Source: an uncultured Bacteroides sp.
Lineage (GTDB): Bacteria > Bacteroidota > Bacteroidia > Bacteroidales > Bacteroidaceae
Length of the DNA: 6,888 nucleotides
Direction of reading: 5' to 3'
NCBI GenBank assembly: GCA_900557355.1
Contig: USSR01000374.1
Span: 1 to 6,888, forward strand
Shown here: one piece after another, positions 1-6,121 of the stretch
Position numbering within the stretch: the first letter of the stretch is position 1
Layout of the letters: each line of letters opens with the position of its first letter
Program-made: the position numbers and the translations under genes
The notes under the pieces: generated by a model
The model's database searches: none
What the model was told of the DNA's origin: nothing
The model's input: the letters and a program-made list of their open reading frames with translations, nothing else

Positions 1-1032
1 TTCTTTGCTGACGGCTTGCGAGCAGGAGAAAGTAAATAGAATACCGCCTGGTTTGATCTTCTCGAAAGCTTTTACATTCAGTTTGCGGTAACCTTGCAGG
101 GCATTGCGCAAAGCATCGCGGTGTTTGGCAAATGCCGGCGGGTCCAGAACAATCAGATCGTATTGGTCGCCCATGCGGTCCAGATATTTGAAGGCATCTT
201 CGGCAAAAGCAGCATGGCGGGCATCACCGGGGAAATTCAATTCTATATTCTTATTTGTGAGGTCAATTGCTTTGGCTGAACTGTCTACGGAATGTACCAG
301 TTTGGCATTTCCACGCATACCATAAACGGAAAAGCCACCGGTATAGCAGAACATGTTTAATATGGAACGTCCATTTGCATAACGTTCCAGCAGGGATCGG
401 TTTTCACGTTGGTCAACGAAAAAGCCGGTCTTTTGTCCTTTTAACCAGTCAATATGGAATTTCAGTCCATATTCCATAGCTACATTATCAGTGCTGCCTC
501 CTTTCAAGAAACCGTTTTCAGGGTAAAGATCAGCCTTGAAGGGAAGAGTCGTTTCTGATTTATAGTAGATATTCTCTATTTTATCACCCATCACTTCACT
601 GAGAGCATTGGCTATTTCCATGCGGTCGAGATGCATACCGGCAGAGTGTGCCTGCATCACGGCGGTGCGGGCATAAATATCAATGATTAGTCCGGGGAGG
701 TTATCCCCTTCTCCATGTACCAGTCTGTAAGTATTATTAGTTGGATTCTCTGCAATACCAATGCTGCGGCGCATCTCATAAGCAATACTGAGTTTGCGTT
801 TCCAGAAATCGGAATCGATAGCCTCATCCTGATGGAAAGAGAGTACGCGTACAGCAATGCTGCCAATCTGGAAATGCCCTTTGGCAATGAATTCCTTCTT
901 GGAAGTATAAATTTCTACTACCTCGCCCTCTTCGGGTTCACCGTCGAAATGAGCGATAGCACCCGAAAACACCCAGGGATGAAAACGTTTTAATGACTCT
1001 TCTTTGCCGGATTTGAGATATACTTTGTACAT
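1..1032 (-). CDS. rlmI: Class I SAM-dependent 23S rRNA methyltransferase, RlmI-like (3' end outside window)
   Basis: I translated 344 codons from the ATG at 1032 to the window edge with no stop. Residues 1-75 look like the PUA RNA-binding domain of this family (KSGKEESLKRFHPWVFSGAI near the start). The Rossmann methyltransferase domain follows: NMFCYTGGF at 226-234 is the SAM-binding motif I, DPPAF at 297-301 is the DPP motif, and FTFSCS at 333-338 is the later conserved strand. The order and motifs match E. coli RlmI (YccW), which makes m5C at position 1962 of 23S rRNA. That exact target in this organism is inferred. Family members are about 390 residues, so roughly 50 are missing to the left. 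The start fits because the PUA domain begins at once and the upstream stop is 18 bases away. It is the third gene of a unit with the exonuclease and DUF5063 genes. No defect is visible. Confidence 0.93.
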   Translation of the reverse strand, partial: MYKVYLKSGKEESLKRFHPWVFSGAIAHFDGEPEEGEVVEIYTSKKEFIAKGHFQIGSIAVRVLSFHQDEAIDSDFWKRKLSIAYEMRRSIGIAENPTNNTYRLVHGEGDNLPGLIIDIYARTAVMQAHSAGMHLDRMEIANALSEVMGDKIENIYYKSETTLPFKADLYPENGFLKGGSTDNVAMEYGLKFHIDWLKGQKTGFFVDQRENRSLLERYANGRSILNMFCYTGGFSVYGMRGNAKLVHSVDSSAKAIDLTNKNIELNFPGDARHAAFAEDAFKYLDRMGDQYDLIVLDPPAFAKHRDALRNALQGYRKLNVKAFEKIKPGGILFTFSCSQAVSKE

Positions 1033-1034
1033 GC

Positions 1035-1062
1035 TGTTAGTGGTTAGCGGTTATGGGTTAGT
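1035..1062. repeat. Four-unit degenerate heptamer tandem repeat
   Basis: On the plus strand four 7-base units run end to end with consensus GGTTAGN: TGTTAGT, GGTTAGC, GGTTATG, GGTTAGT. On the coding strand this reads as CTAACCN units. The array covers the last three sense codons and stop of the exonuclease gene and nearly the whole gap to the methyltransferase start. The repeat is seen directly. Its role, if any, is unknown; it could affect re-initiation between the two genes or simply be a spacer that grew by slippage. Confidence 0.7.
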
Positions 1063-1698
1063 TATTAATGATTCCTGATTGGTGAGTGGTTCATCCGGTG
1101 CTAATTCATAGTCACCGCTGATCTTTAATTCTTGCAGTCGGTTATAGATGTTGAGGCATGCCCATGCATCGGTAGCCGCATACTGTTTCTGAGGTTCGGT
1201 CAGGTGTTCGGCTTCCCAGTTGGAAAGACGCTGCGATTTGGAAATCTTTTCACCGAAGAGGATACCATAGATTTTCTGCAGGCTCTTGTCCTGTATGCCG
1301 AACATACGGACATATTCTTGCAATTCGATGCAGGCGCGTTGTTCAAAGGGAGCACGTTTGTGCAGCATCATAAAGTCGTCTCGCAGCGAGAGCCCGACTT
1401 TGGTGACCGATGGGCTTTCCAGCAATGAAATAATAGGAAGCGTCAGGCCGGTCAGGTTCAGGCGGAAGAGGAAGCAATCTTTTTCAGAGGATACCTGTAG
1501 CAGTGCCACCTTGTGTGATTGCCCTTTGGTGAACGACGGGCGGGTTTCGCTGTCAATTCCCAGCAAAGGATATTGCTTCAGGTAAGTAACTGCCTTTTCT
1601 GCTTCCCAGGGAGTTTGTACCAGATGTATTTGTCCTGGAAAGAGAACTTTGGGCATCTCTTTGATAGCTTCCTTATTGATTGTTTTTTTAATAACCAT
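1051..1698 (-). CDS. DEDDy-type 3'-5' exonuclease domain protein (RNase D/WRN-exonuclease family)
   Basis: This 215-residue protein is essentially one DnaQ-like exonuclease domain. The metal-binding residues are all present. Exo I is D49-S-E51 in GIDSETRPSF, exo II is D108 in VGLSLRDDFMML (aligned by eye with the WRN exonuclease), and exo III is Y173 and D177 in QYAATDAWA. The tyrosine makes it the DEDDy type. It lacks the HRDC domain of true RNase D, so a gene name is not justified. Members of the family trim RNA or DNA from the 3' end using two metal ions; the substrate here cannot be told from sequence. The first ATG after the neighbouring stop was used (11-base gap), with M15 as a less likely alternative. 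Sitting between a DUF5063 gene and an rRNA methyltransferase, it may act in RNA maturation, which is inference. The last codons lie in a heptamer repeat. Confidence 0.9.
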   Translation of the reverse strand: MVIKKTINKEAIKEMPKVLFPGQIHLVQTPWEAEKAVTYLKQYPLLGIDSETRPSFTKGQSHKVALLQVSSEKDCFLFRLNLTGLTLPIISLLESPSVTKVGLSLRDDFMMLHKRAPFEQRACIELQEYVRMFGIQDKSLQKIYGILFGEKISKSQRLSNWEAEHLTEPQKQYAATDAWACLNIYNRLQELKISGDYELAPDEPLTNQESLITNP

Positions 1699-1709
1699 AA
1701 TTTAAGTCT

Positions 1710-2300
1710 TTATTCGTGATGGTGATGTCCGTGGCAATGGCAATCATCATCGTCGCAATCATCATCTTCCGGTTCATCTTCTTCGGATTGGCGGTATTTC
1801 ACGTCGTATAGTGCACGAAGTGTGTTTACCAAGGTTTGTCCCCAGTACTCTTTGAATTGTTCCTGGCAGATGGCGAGGGAGTCGTTCATCGTTTCATTCA
1901 ATCCCAGTTGGAAGACGAAAATGAAATCTTTGATGGCCTGGTAAATATCCGCCAGGTCTTCGGAAATATTCTTCTTGATGGGTTGGTCGCTATAAACCAT
2001 ATCCTGTATGAACACATCCAGATAGTCATCTTTTTCGGCAAGAATACCGGCAAGGTTGATGCGAAGCACTTCATACGTTTCCTCCGTCACATAGCTTTCG
2101 GGAGCTTCATCGCCTATTATTTCCGTTTCGGGCAGCATGGCAGCCTTGAGGTAGAGTAGCGGAAGTATCTTTAATGAGGTATCGACAAATGTATCACGGC
2201 TCATCGTCTCCGCCTGTTCCAGGAATTTACAGAACTCGGCAGCTACGGTGACGAACTCCACCACATTGCGGTCGAATATCACTTGGCTTTCTTTTTTCAT
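1710..2300 (-). CDS. DUF5063-family protein with Cys/His/Asp-rich C-terminal tail
   Basis: The product has 196 residues. The opening segment (FDRNVVEFVTVAAEFCKFLE) and the alpha-helical body match the DUF5063 family of Bacteroidales as I remember it; no biochemical role is known to me. The body is soluble, with no signal peptide or membrane segment. From about residue 173 the tail becomes strongly acidic and then rich in Cys and His (DDDCDDDDCHCHGHHHHE at the very end), a likely binding site for Zn or Ni or a metal store. The reading frame is open to 2324, but only through a TTG that lies inside the likely -7 box. The ATG at 2300, preceded by an A-rich leader, is therefore the better start. 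This is the first gene of the unit with the exonuclease (11-base gap) and the rRNA methyltransferase. Confidence 0.85.
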   Translation of the reverse strand: MKKESQVIFDRNVVEFVTVAAEFCKFLEQAETMSRDTFVDTSLKILPLLYLKAAMLPETEIIGDEAPESYVTEETYEVLRINLAGILAEKDDYLDVFIQDMVYSDQPIKKNISEDLADIYQAIKDFIFVFQLGLNETMNDSLAICQEQFKEYWGQTLVNTLRALYDVKYRQSEEDEPEDDDCDDDDCHCHGHHHHE

Positions 2301-2321
2301 ATTTTTTTTCTGATTTGGATG

Positions 2322-2353
2322 CAAAAATAGAGAAAAGAGATGGAATAATCGAA
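2322..2353 (-). promoter_or_regulatory. Bacteroides-type promoter for the DUF5063-exonuclease-methyltransferase unit
   Basis: On the minus strand TATTTTTG at 2329-2322 matches the Bacteroides -7 consensus TAnnTTTG at every position. A TTCG at 2353-2350 lies 20 bases upstream and matches the -33 TTTG element in three of four bases. Transcription would start near 2312-2318, leaving a short A-rich leader before the ATG at 2300. This also argues against the TTG start at 2324. Confidence 0.6.
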
Positions 2354-2419
2354 TAAAACTAAAAGAATGATGTAGGACGGGGGTGTTTGTGTAATGTATA
2401 GGTTGGGGGAAAGGGACAG

Positions 2420-2459
2420 AAAAAGAGCCTCTGAAAGCTTTATGGGCTTCGGAGGCTCT
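2420..2459 (-). terminator. Rho-independent terminator of the lipoprotein gene
   Basis: The arms AGAGCCTC and GAGGCTCT (2424-2431 and 2452-2459) pair perfectly. The stem continues inward through a G-U pair and one bulged base to AGC/GCT, leaving a short loop. On the minus strand the stem runs into five T residues (2424-2420). It starts 81 bases after the lipoprotein stop. No matching T-run follows on the plus strand, so it acts in one direction. Confidence 0.88.
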
Positions 2460-2539
2460 GTTGTATGGATCGGGAATATAAAAATCAGAATGCTATTGCT
2501 TGTCCGCTTTTTGATTCCTCGTGTGAGTTAGGGGCGATA

Positions 2540-5443
2540 CTATTCTGCGTTTTTGTTGTATGCATCCCAAGTGTTTCCGGTGAAGGTCGGAGTACCACTG
2601 ATGCTAATGATTTCTTTTGCCGCTTCTGCTGTTACGGATGAATCAATCTTTAAATCACCTTTGAATTCACCGCCTTCGATGTTGAGTTTCATCATCTCAG
2701 TGTTTCCTGGACTCTTTGAAATCTCCACTTTACCATTGATAACGCTTGTGCCTCTTACTGTTACTGTAACTCCTTCGGTGTAGTTGGAGAAGCCACATAC
2801 GTCAAATGCAAACTGGTTGGCACCATTTCCGGCATTGACGGTAGTATTGTTAATTACTATATTGCCACAGTTATTGCTTACTACGTATTGAGCTTGTGTG
2901 CCCGTTGCTGTCAGATTTTCCAGAGTCAGATTGCAGTAGTTCTGGATGATGATATTTTCATTCGGGCTTGTCAGCGTACCGTTTTTAAAGGTGACTGTAG
3001 AGCCTTTCAGCAACTGGCAACTGTTGGTTTCGGTACCTGTGGAACCAACGGTCGGTGTACCCAAGGTGAGTGCTTTTCCACCGAAATCTATAACTACTGT
3101 TTGTCCGCTTTGTGTCTTGAATCCGCCGCAGGTCTTGTCTTCTTTCATGTTCACTTTAACATTGGCGTTTGCACCGAGGTATTGTAGTGCGGTGGGGTCG
3201 GTGAAGGTACCACCTGTGACAAATGCGGATTTGGCGCAGTTCTCTGTGTAGACGTTTCCGTTCAGGGTGCCTGCCGTTACTTTCGTCGAGATGCCATTGA
3301 CTACCTCGTCTTGCAAATCTTCCTCATAGAATGCATAAGGGCCGGAAAGTGTGCCACCATTGATGTTGACGCTTAAGGCTTGATTGGTGACGTGTTGTGA
3401 GATGGCTACGGCTGCTCCCTTGATGGTGGGACCGTTGCCATTGCCTTCTTTCCCAAATTGTGTGGCTGTACTCTTTATCGTTCCGCCGGTTACAGTCAAT
3501 GTTCCACTGCGCATTTCGATGCCGGTGATGCCGGTGATATTGCCATTGGTCACTTCCAGTTCTCCCAGTTGCGGGTGGTAAATGCCGACTGCATCCTTGT
3601 CAGTTACAGTGATATTACCGCCATTGATGGTTATTTTCGTGCCATTGCGGGTGCCATTGCCGGAGATGCCGTAGTAGTTTCCCTTGATTGAGCCGCCGTT
3701 AACAGTAAGCTCGGCATTACCGGTTGCTTGGTCTTGGCTGTCAGTCAGTTTCAGGGCGGTATAGATAGTGGCGAATCCGTCATAGTCGATGCTTCCCTGA
3801 CCGTTGCTGCTGTCGTTGATGGTCAAGTTACCACCACGGCATACTAGTATTATTGCATCTTGGGTGTTCTGTACTTTGGCCCAGTTGGTCTTGCTGGGTT
3901 TGATGTTATGTCCGTTCAAGTCAAGTGTCATGGCGTTTCTCACTGCCAATGGAGCACTGAGCACAACATTTGAAGGGAGGCTGTAGCTGCCACCTTTCTC
4001 ACAAGCTGTTTTCAGCTCATATTCAGCGGCAGAAATGACTGTGCATCCGGTGTTTGCCGTAGATGGTGCTTTGGCTCCATCTTCTAATAGGATGTAAACG
4101 GTGCTTGAGGTATTATTGTTATCTTTCGATACGGTCTCTATCTTTCCGCCTTTTTTCACCCGTATATTTCCTTTTATTACGTTTAGGGTGGTGACAGTGA
4201 CACCTGCGTTGATGATGAGGGTGTTGTCTGCGGTAGATGCATTCACTATGCCGTAAGTGGCTGTTCCGCTGTTAGAGGAGAGGGTGACGGTTTGATTCGG
4301 TGTATCGACTGTCACGGTCGGGGCGGTGTTGCCGGCTGGCGTTTCAGGAATGGAGAGGGTGAGCTGACCGCCAGTGCCGCTTGTTTGTGTTGGTTCTTTC
4401 ACTGTGAGTGATGCTTCGGTTGCTATATTCTGGAATACGAGAGTCTTGGGCTTGTTGTCCATTGTTGGAGCAGGCAGGGTGATTTCATTGTTTGTACCGC
4501 TAACTTCTCCTTCTACGGTTACATTGTCGTTGTTGGTCAAGGCTTCACCTACTTTGCTTACATCTTCTACGGTGGTTGTGGAAGCCTCACCGCCTGTGAG
4601 GCTCTGCTCGCCTATCGTGCCACGTTTGATGACACGGCGGCCTACTGTCTGGGTGCTCCATGTACCGGGAAATATCTCCTTGCCGCTTCCGTCTTTCACT
4701 ACTACTAGGATACTGGGGTAGGTACCGGTGGGAACAGGTATGTAGAAGAAGCCGTTTGTATCACTTGCACCGGTGCTGAAATTGATGGTTACAGTGTTCT
4801 CTGTTTCTGCTTCAGAAGTGACTAACAACGGTTCTGTGGCTGTTAGGTTGGCAGAGAATGTGCCGGTAATCTTTCGGCCGGGAGTCTTGAAGATGAATTG
4901 CATGTTGCTGCCTTGGGGGAGTTTGTTTATTTCGATGGCGAATATGCCTCCCAAGTGCTTAAACATAGCTTTTCCGTCAGCAACTGCTGCCCACATGGGC
5001 GGGTTGAAGCTGTTTCCGCCTGTTTTGCCATATTCACCGTCGAGCGTGGTGTAGGTGTAGCTGTCAGGGAACTGATAGGTCAGTTGTCCTTCGGCTGTGA
5101 TTTGTTGGTAGCCCATTTCTACGTATGGATAGACGGCATATCCGGCAGGAGTGCCTGACATGCTTCCCGTGAATGTGGCGGTGCTTGTCCCTGCACCGTT
5201 GGTCAACGTCATTCCTGCGAAAGCGTTGTTGGCGGTGCTGGTTGTGGTGCCTATCACATCTCCGGCGGTCCAGAAGAATTCTCCTGAGTTGTCTTGGAAT
5301 CCTGCACGGGTGGAAGTTGCATAGCTTTCCACTGTTGTTTTCAGAGTGTTCATACCTGAAGTTTGTTCAGAAGCCTCTTCACTGTTACAACCGGCCATCA
5401 GTATGCCCAATGCCAGTCCTGCTAAATACTTTGTTCTTGTCAT
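2540..5443 (-). CDS. Giant fimbrillin-like / right-handed beta-helix surface lipoprotein
   Basis: The product has 967 residues. Residues 1-19 are a lipoprotein signal peptide with lipobox LMAGC (Cys19). The acidic stretch just after it (SEEASE) resembles the export signal that sends Bacteroidetes lipoproteins to the cell surface. Residues 40-280 have fimbrillin (Mfa-like) marks: STRAGF, FFWTAGDVIG, AVYPY, MFKHLGGIFAIEI, FFYIPVPTGTY and a closing VIKRGTI. Residues 290-480 are Thr/Val-rich strands. A beta-helix follows with two entry segments, LDLNGHNI near 507 and VVIDFGGKALTL near 783, and GG-type turns at 582, 607, 633, 652, 695, 723, 743, 821 and 923, about 19-28 residues apart or a multiple. 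I see no catalytic motif and no C-terminal secretion domain. Fimbrillins are usually 300-400 residues, so this is an adhesin-like fusion; the ligand is unknown. A short peptide gene precedes it by 54 bases, and a terminator follows. Confidence 0.9.
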   Translation of the reverse strand: MTRTKYLAGLALGILMAGCNSEEASEQTSGMNTLKTTVESYATSTRAGFQDNSGEFFWTAGDVIGTTTSTANNAFAGMTLTNGAGTSTATFTGSMSGTPAGYAVYPYVEMGYQQITAEGQLTYQFPDSYTYTTLDGEYGKTGGNSFNPPMWAAVADGKAMFKHLGGIFAIEINKLPQGSNMQFIFKTPGRKITGTFSANLTATEPLLVTSEAETENTVTINFSTGASDTNGFFYIPVPTGTYPSILVVVKDGSGKEIFPGTWSTQTVGRRVIKRGTIGEQSLTGGEASTTTVEDVSKVGEALTNNDNVTVEGEVSGTNNEITLPAPTMDNKPKTLVFQNIATEASLTVKEPTQTSGTGGQLTLSIPETPAGNTAPTVTVDTPNQTVTLSSNSGTATYGIVNASTADNTLIINAGVTVTTLNVIKGNIRVKKGGKIETVSKDNNNTSSTVYILLEDGAKAPSTANTGCTVISAAEYELKTACEKGGSYSLPSNVVLSAPLAVRNAMTLDLNGHNIKPSKTNWAKVQNTQDAIILVCRGGNLTINDSSNGQGSIDYDGFATIYTALKLTDSQDQATGNAELTVNGGSIKGNYYGISGNGTRNGTKITINGGNITVTDKDAVGIYHPQLGELEVTNGNITGITGIEMRSGTLTVTGGTIKSTATQFGKEGNGNGPTIKGAAVAISQHVTNQALSVNINGGTLSGPYAFYEEDLQDEVVNGISTKVTAGTLNGNVYTENCAKSAFVTGGTFTDPTALQYLGANANVKVNMKEDKTCGGFKTQSGQTVVIDFGGKALTLGTPTVGSTGTETNSCQLLKGSTVTFKNGTLTSPNENIIIQNYCNLTLENLTATGTQAQYVVSNNCGNIVINNTTVNAGNGANQFAFDVCGFSNYTEGVTVTVRGTSVINGKVEISKSPGNTEMMKLNIEGGEFKGDLKIDSSVTAEAAKEIISISGTPTFTGNTWDAYNKNAE

Positions 5444-5483
5444 GATTAAAACATTTTTAGTGATGATTTTTTTTGTGATAATG

Positions 5484-5499
5484 AACGGCTTTTGCCGTT
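5484..5499 (-). promoter_or_regulatory. Hairpin between the short peptide gene and the lipoprotein gene
   Basis: AACGGC and GCCGTT form a perfect 6-bp stem around an AAAA loop. The 5' arm includes the last two bases of the short peptide stop codon. On the minus strand no T-run follows (an A-run does), so it is not a standard terminator. It may protect or process the mRNA so that the two genes are expressed at different levels, which is inference. Confidence 0.5.
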
Positions 5500-5611
5500 A
5501 CATCCATTCTTCTTTTCCGGATTCGCCACCAAAACTTGCAGCAATTCCGTTTTCTACTTCTACTTCTAAGACCTCCACTTGAGGAGATTCATAGTCGGAC
5601 AGTTCATTCAT
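5498..5611 (-). CDS. Short acidic peptide (37 residues) upstream of the fimbrillin-like lipoprotein
   Basis: An ATG preceded by a purine-rich GGAAAGG opens a 37-codon frame ending in TAA. The peptide starts MNELSDYESPQVEVLEVEVE, continues NGIAASFGGE, and ends in KEEWM. It is very acidic, has no signal peptide or membrane segment, and has a striking alternation of Val and Glu. From memory, short peptides with a YxxPxxEVxEVE core followed by a small-residue segment are frequent in Bacteroides; I cannot name a family with certainty. The FGG near residue 29 could be read as a double-glycine leader cleavage site, a weaker idea. It lies 54 bases before the lipoprotein start in the same direction, so the two are probably transcribed together. 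The good ribosome site, codon pattern and position support a real gene; its function is unknown. Confidence 0.65.
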   Translation of the reverse strand: MNELSDYESPQVEVLEVEVENGIAASFGGESGKEEWM

Positions 5612-5637
5612 TTCCTTTCCTTTTTATGGTTATACAT
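5608..5637 (-). other. Nine-codon upstream reading frame overlapping the short peptide start
   Basis: An ATG at 5637 with an AAAGGAAAAG leader starts a nine-codon frame (MYNHKKERK). Its TGA overlaps the ATG of the short peptide gene as ATGA, the usual arrangement for translational coupling. Four of the nine codons are for Lys or Arg after the His, so it is basic where the next peptide is acidic. It may be a chance frame in an A-rich leader. Confidence 0.3.
5614..5621 (-). promoter_or_regulatory. Ribosome binding site of the short peptide gene
   Basis: AGGAAAGG stands two bases before the ATG at 5611 (seven bases counted from the first GG). It is stronger than the leaders of the other genes here, most of which are A/T-rich, and it decides the start in a frame otherwise too short to judge. 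Confidence 0.55.
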
Positions 5638-5694
5638 CTTTTCCTTTTTTTGTTTATGCCCACTCGTTGAAGGATGTGCACACAATGATGGATA

Positions 5695-5727
5695 CAAAGT
5701 AAATGCATTATGGAAAATAATTTCATA
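5695..5727 (-). promoter_or_regulatory. Possible promoter for the short peptide-lipoprotein unit
   Basis: On the minus strand TTACTTTG (5702-5695) matches the TAnnTTTG -7 box except at its second base. TATG at 5727-5724 is a partial -33 element 21 bases upstream. The site lies just past the regulator terminator and would give a leader of about 80 bases, which contains the 8-bp palindrome TGTGCACA at 5675-5682. The position is right, but the match is only fair. Confidence 0.35.
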
Positions 5728-5731
5728 ACAA

Positions 5732-5773
5732 ACTGTCCCCGATAAGTTGGCATGTAAACTTATCGGGGACAGT
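5732..5773 (-). terminator. Strong hairpin terminator overlapping the regulator stop codon
   Basis: ACTGTCCCCGATAAGTT (5732-5748) and its exact reverse complement (5757-5773) form a perfect 17-bp stem with an 8-base loop. On the minus strand the 5' arm encodes the last residues and stop of the regulator gene. The downstream stretch begins TTTGTTATG and is only moderately T-rich. The plus-strand side is also T-rich (GTTTATCTGTTTTT), so it could work in both directions, but no plus-strand gene needs it. Its placement insulates the short peptide-lipoprotein unit from upstream transcription. Confidence 0.75.
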
Positions 5774-5984
5774 GTTTATCTGTTTTTCCAAAATCTTTGG
5801 AGTAATCGGTAAAGAAATCGTAATGGAGTATGGCGGATATGCGTTGTAGGAGTCCGGTGTCGATAGATGCCTTTTCGTAAATCTTGTATATATTCGTTCG
5901 GCTACAAGATAGCTGGTCTGCAAACCAGACCACCGTTCTGTTTTGTTCTTCTATTTTTTGCTTGATAAGTTGGCCGATATGCAT
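5760..5984 (-). CDS. Small helix-turn-helix transcriptional regulator
   Basis: This 74-residue protein is almost only a DNA-binding domain of the XRE-like kind found widely in Bacteroides. Predicted helices are IGQLIKQKIEEQ (3-14), TVVWFADQL (17-25) and, after the turn SCS, the recognition helix RTNIYKIYEK (29-38), then DTGLLQRISAIL (42-53) and YDFF. The tail after residue 60 is short and basic. The frame stays open upstream to a TTG near 6131, with an ATG at 6107, but that extension crosses a terminator-like hairpin and looks non-coding. MHIGQLI at 5984 is also the usual start of the family as I recall it. A 16-bp inverted repeat ends at the base before the ATG, a plausible self-repression site. 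Its target is not shown; the downstream peptide-lipoprotein unit is the obvious candidate. Confidence 0.82.
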   Translation of the reverse strand: MHIGQLIKQKIEEQNRTVVWFADQLSCSRTNIYKIYEKASIDTGLLQRISAILHYDFFTDYSKDFGKTDKHCPR

Positions 5985-6000
5985 ATACTGTTTGCAGTAT
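5985..6000. promoter_or_regulatory. 16-bp inverted repeat directly before the regulator start codon (possible operator)
   Basis: ATACTG and CAGTAT flank a 4-base spacer in a perfect inverted repeat that ends at the base next to the regulator ATG. Small helix-turn-helix dimers commonly bind such sites and repress their own gene. One arm plus spacer (ATACTGCAAA) occurs again at 6427-6436 in opposite orientation. It could instead act as a weak RNA hairpin near the start codon. Its function is inferred. Confidence 0.45.
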
Positions 6001-6057
6001 GTACTTATAGCTCCCCCGGATTCTGCTTTGTTTGTTTTGTTTATAGGGCAATATACG

Positions 6058-6090
6058 AAAAAGCGCGGGAAGCTGTTCTGCTTATCCCGC
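6058..6090 (-). terminator. Terminator-like hairpin in the leader of the regulator gene
   Basis: GCGGGA and TCCCGC pair in six bases, then AGC/GCT pair after a 2-base bulge around a 6-base loop. On the minus strand the stem is followed, after GC, by five T residues (6062-6058). It lies 74 bases before the regulator start, so it may end read-through from the VirE-type gene or act as an attenuator of the regulator. Confidence 0.5.
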
Positions 6091-6121
6091 CATTCAGGCT
6101 CTCGCATTGCCTTCGCAGAAA

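Noticed and set aside
1713..1730. Run of four His codons near the end of the DUF5063 gene, resembling a purification tag.
   Set aside because: The run is mixed with natural Cys, Gly and Asp codons, ends in Glu, and lies in normal chromosomal context.
2301..2324. Eight-residue extension of the DUF5063 protein.
   Set aside because: It needs a TTG start that lies inside the likely -7 box, so the transcript would begin downstream of it.
2553..5445. Several plus-strand frames of 60-115 codons opposite the lipoprotein.
   Set aside because: They are shadows of a repetitive Thr/Val/Gly-rich gene with biased third positions. None shows a domain or a start signal.
5732..5773. Inverted repeats considered as an invertible promoter switch for the surface protein.
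   Set aside because: The arms are only 8 bases apart, leaving no promoter to invert, and one arm lies in coding sequence. A terminator explains it better.
5723..5923. 66-residue minus-strand frame overlapping the regulator.
   Set aside because: It is in another frame across the regulator and terminator, has no familiar sequence, and is explained as a shadow of the regulator gene.
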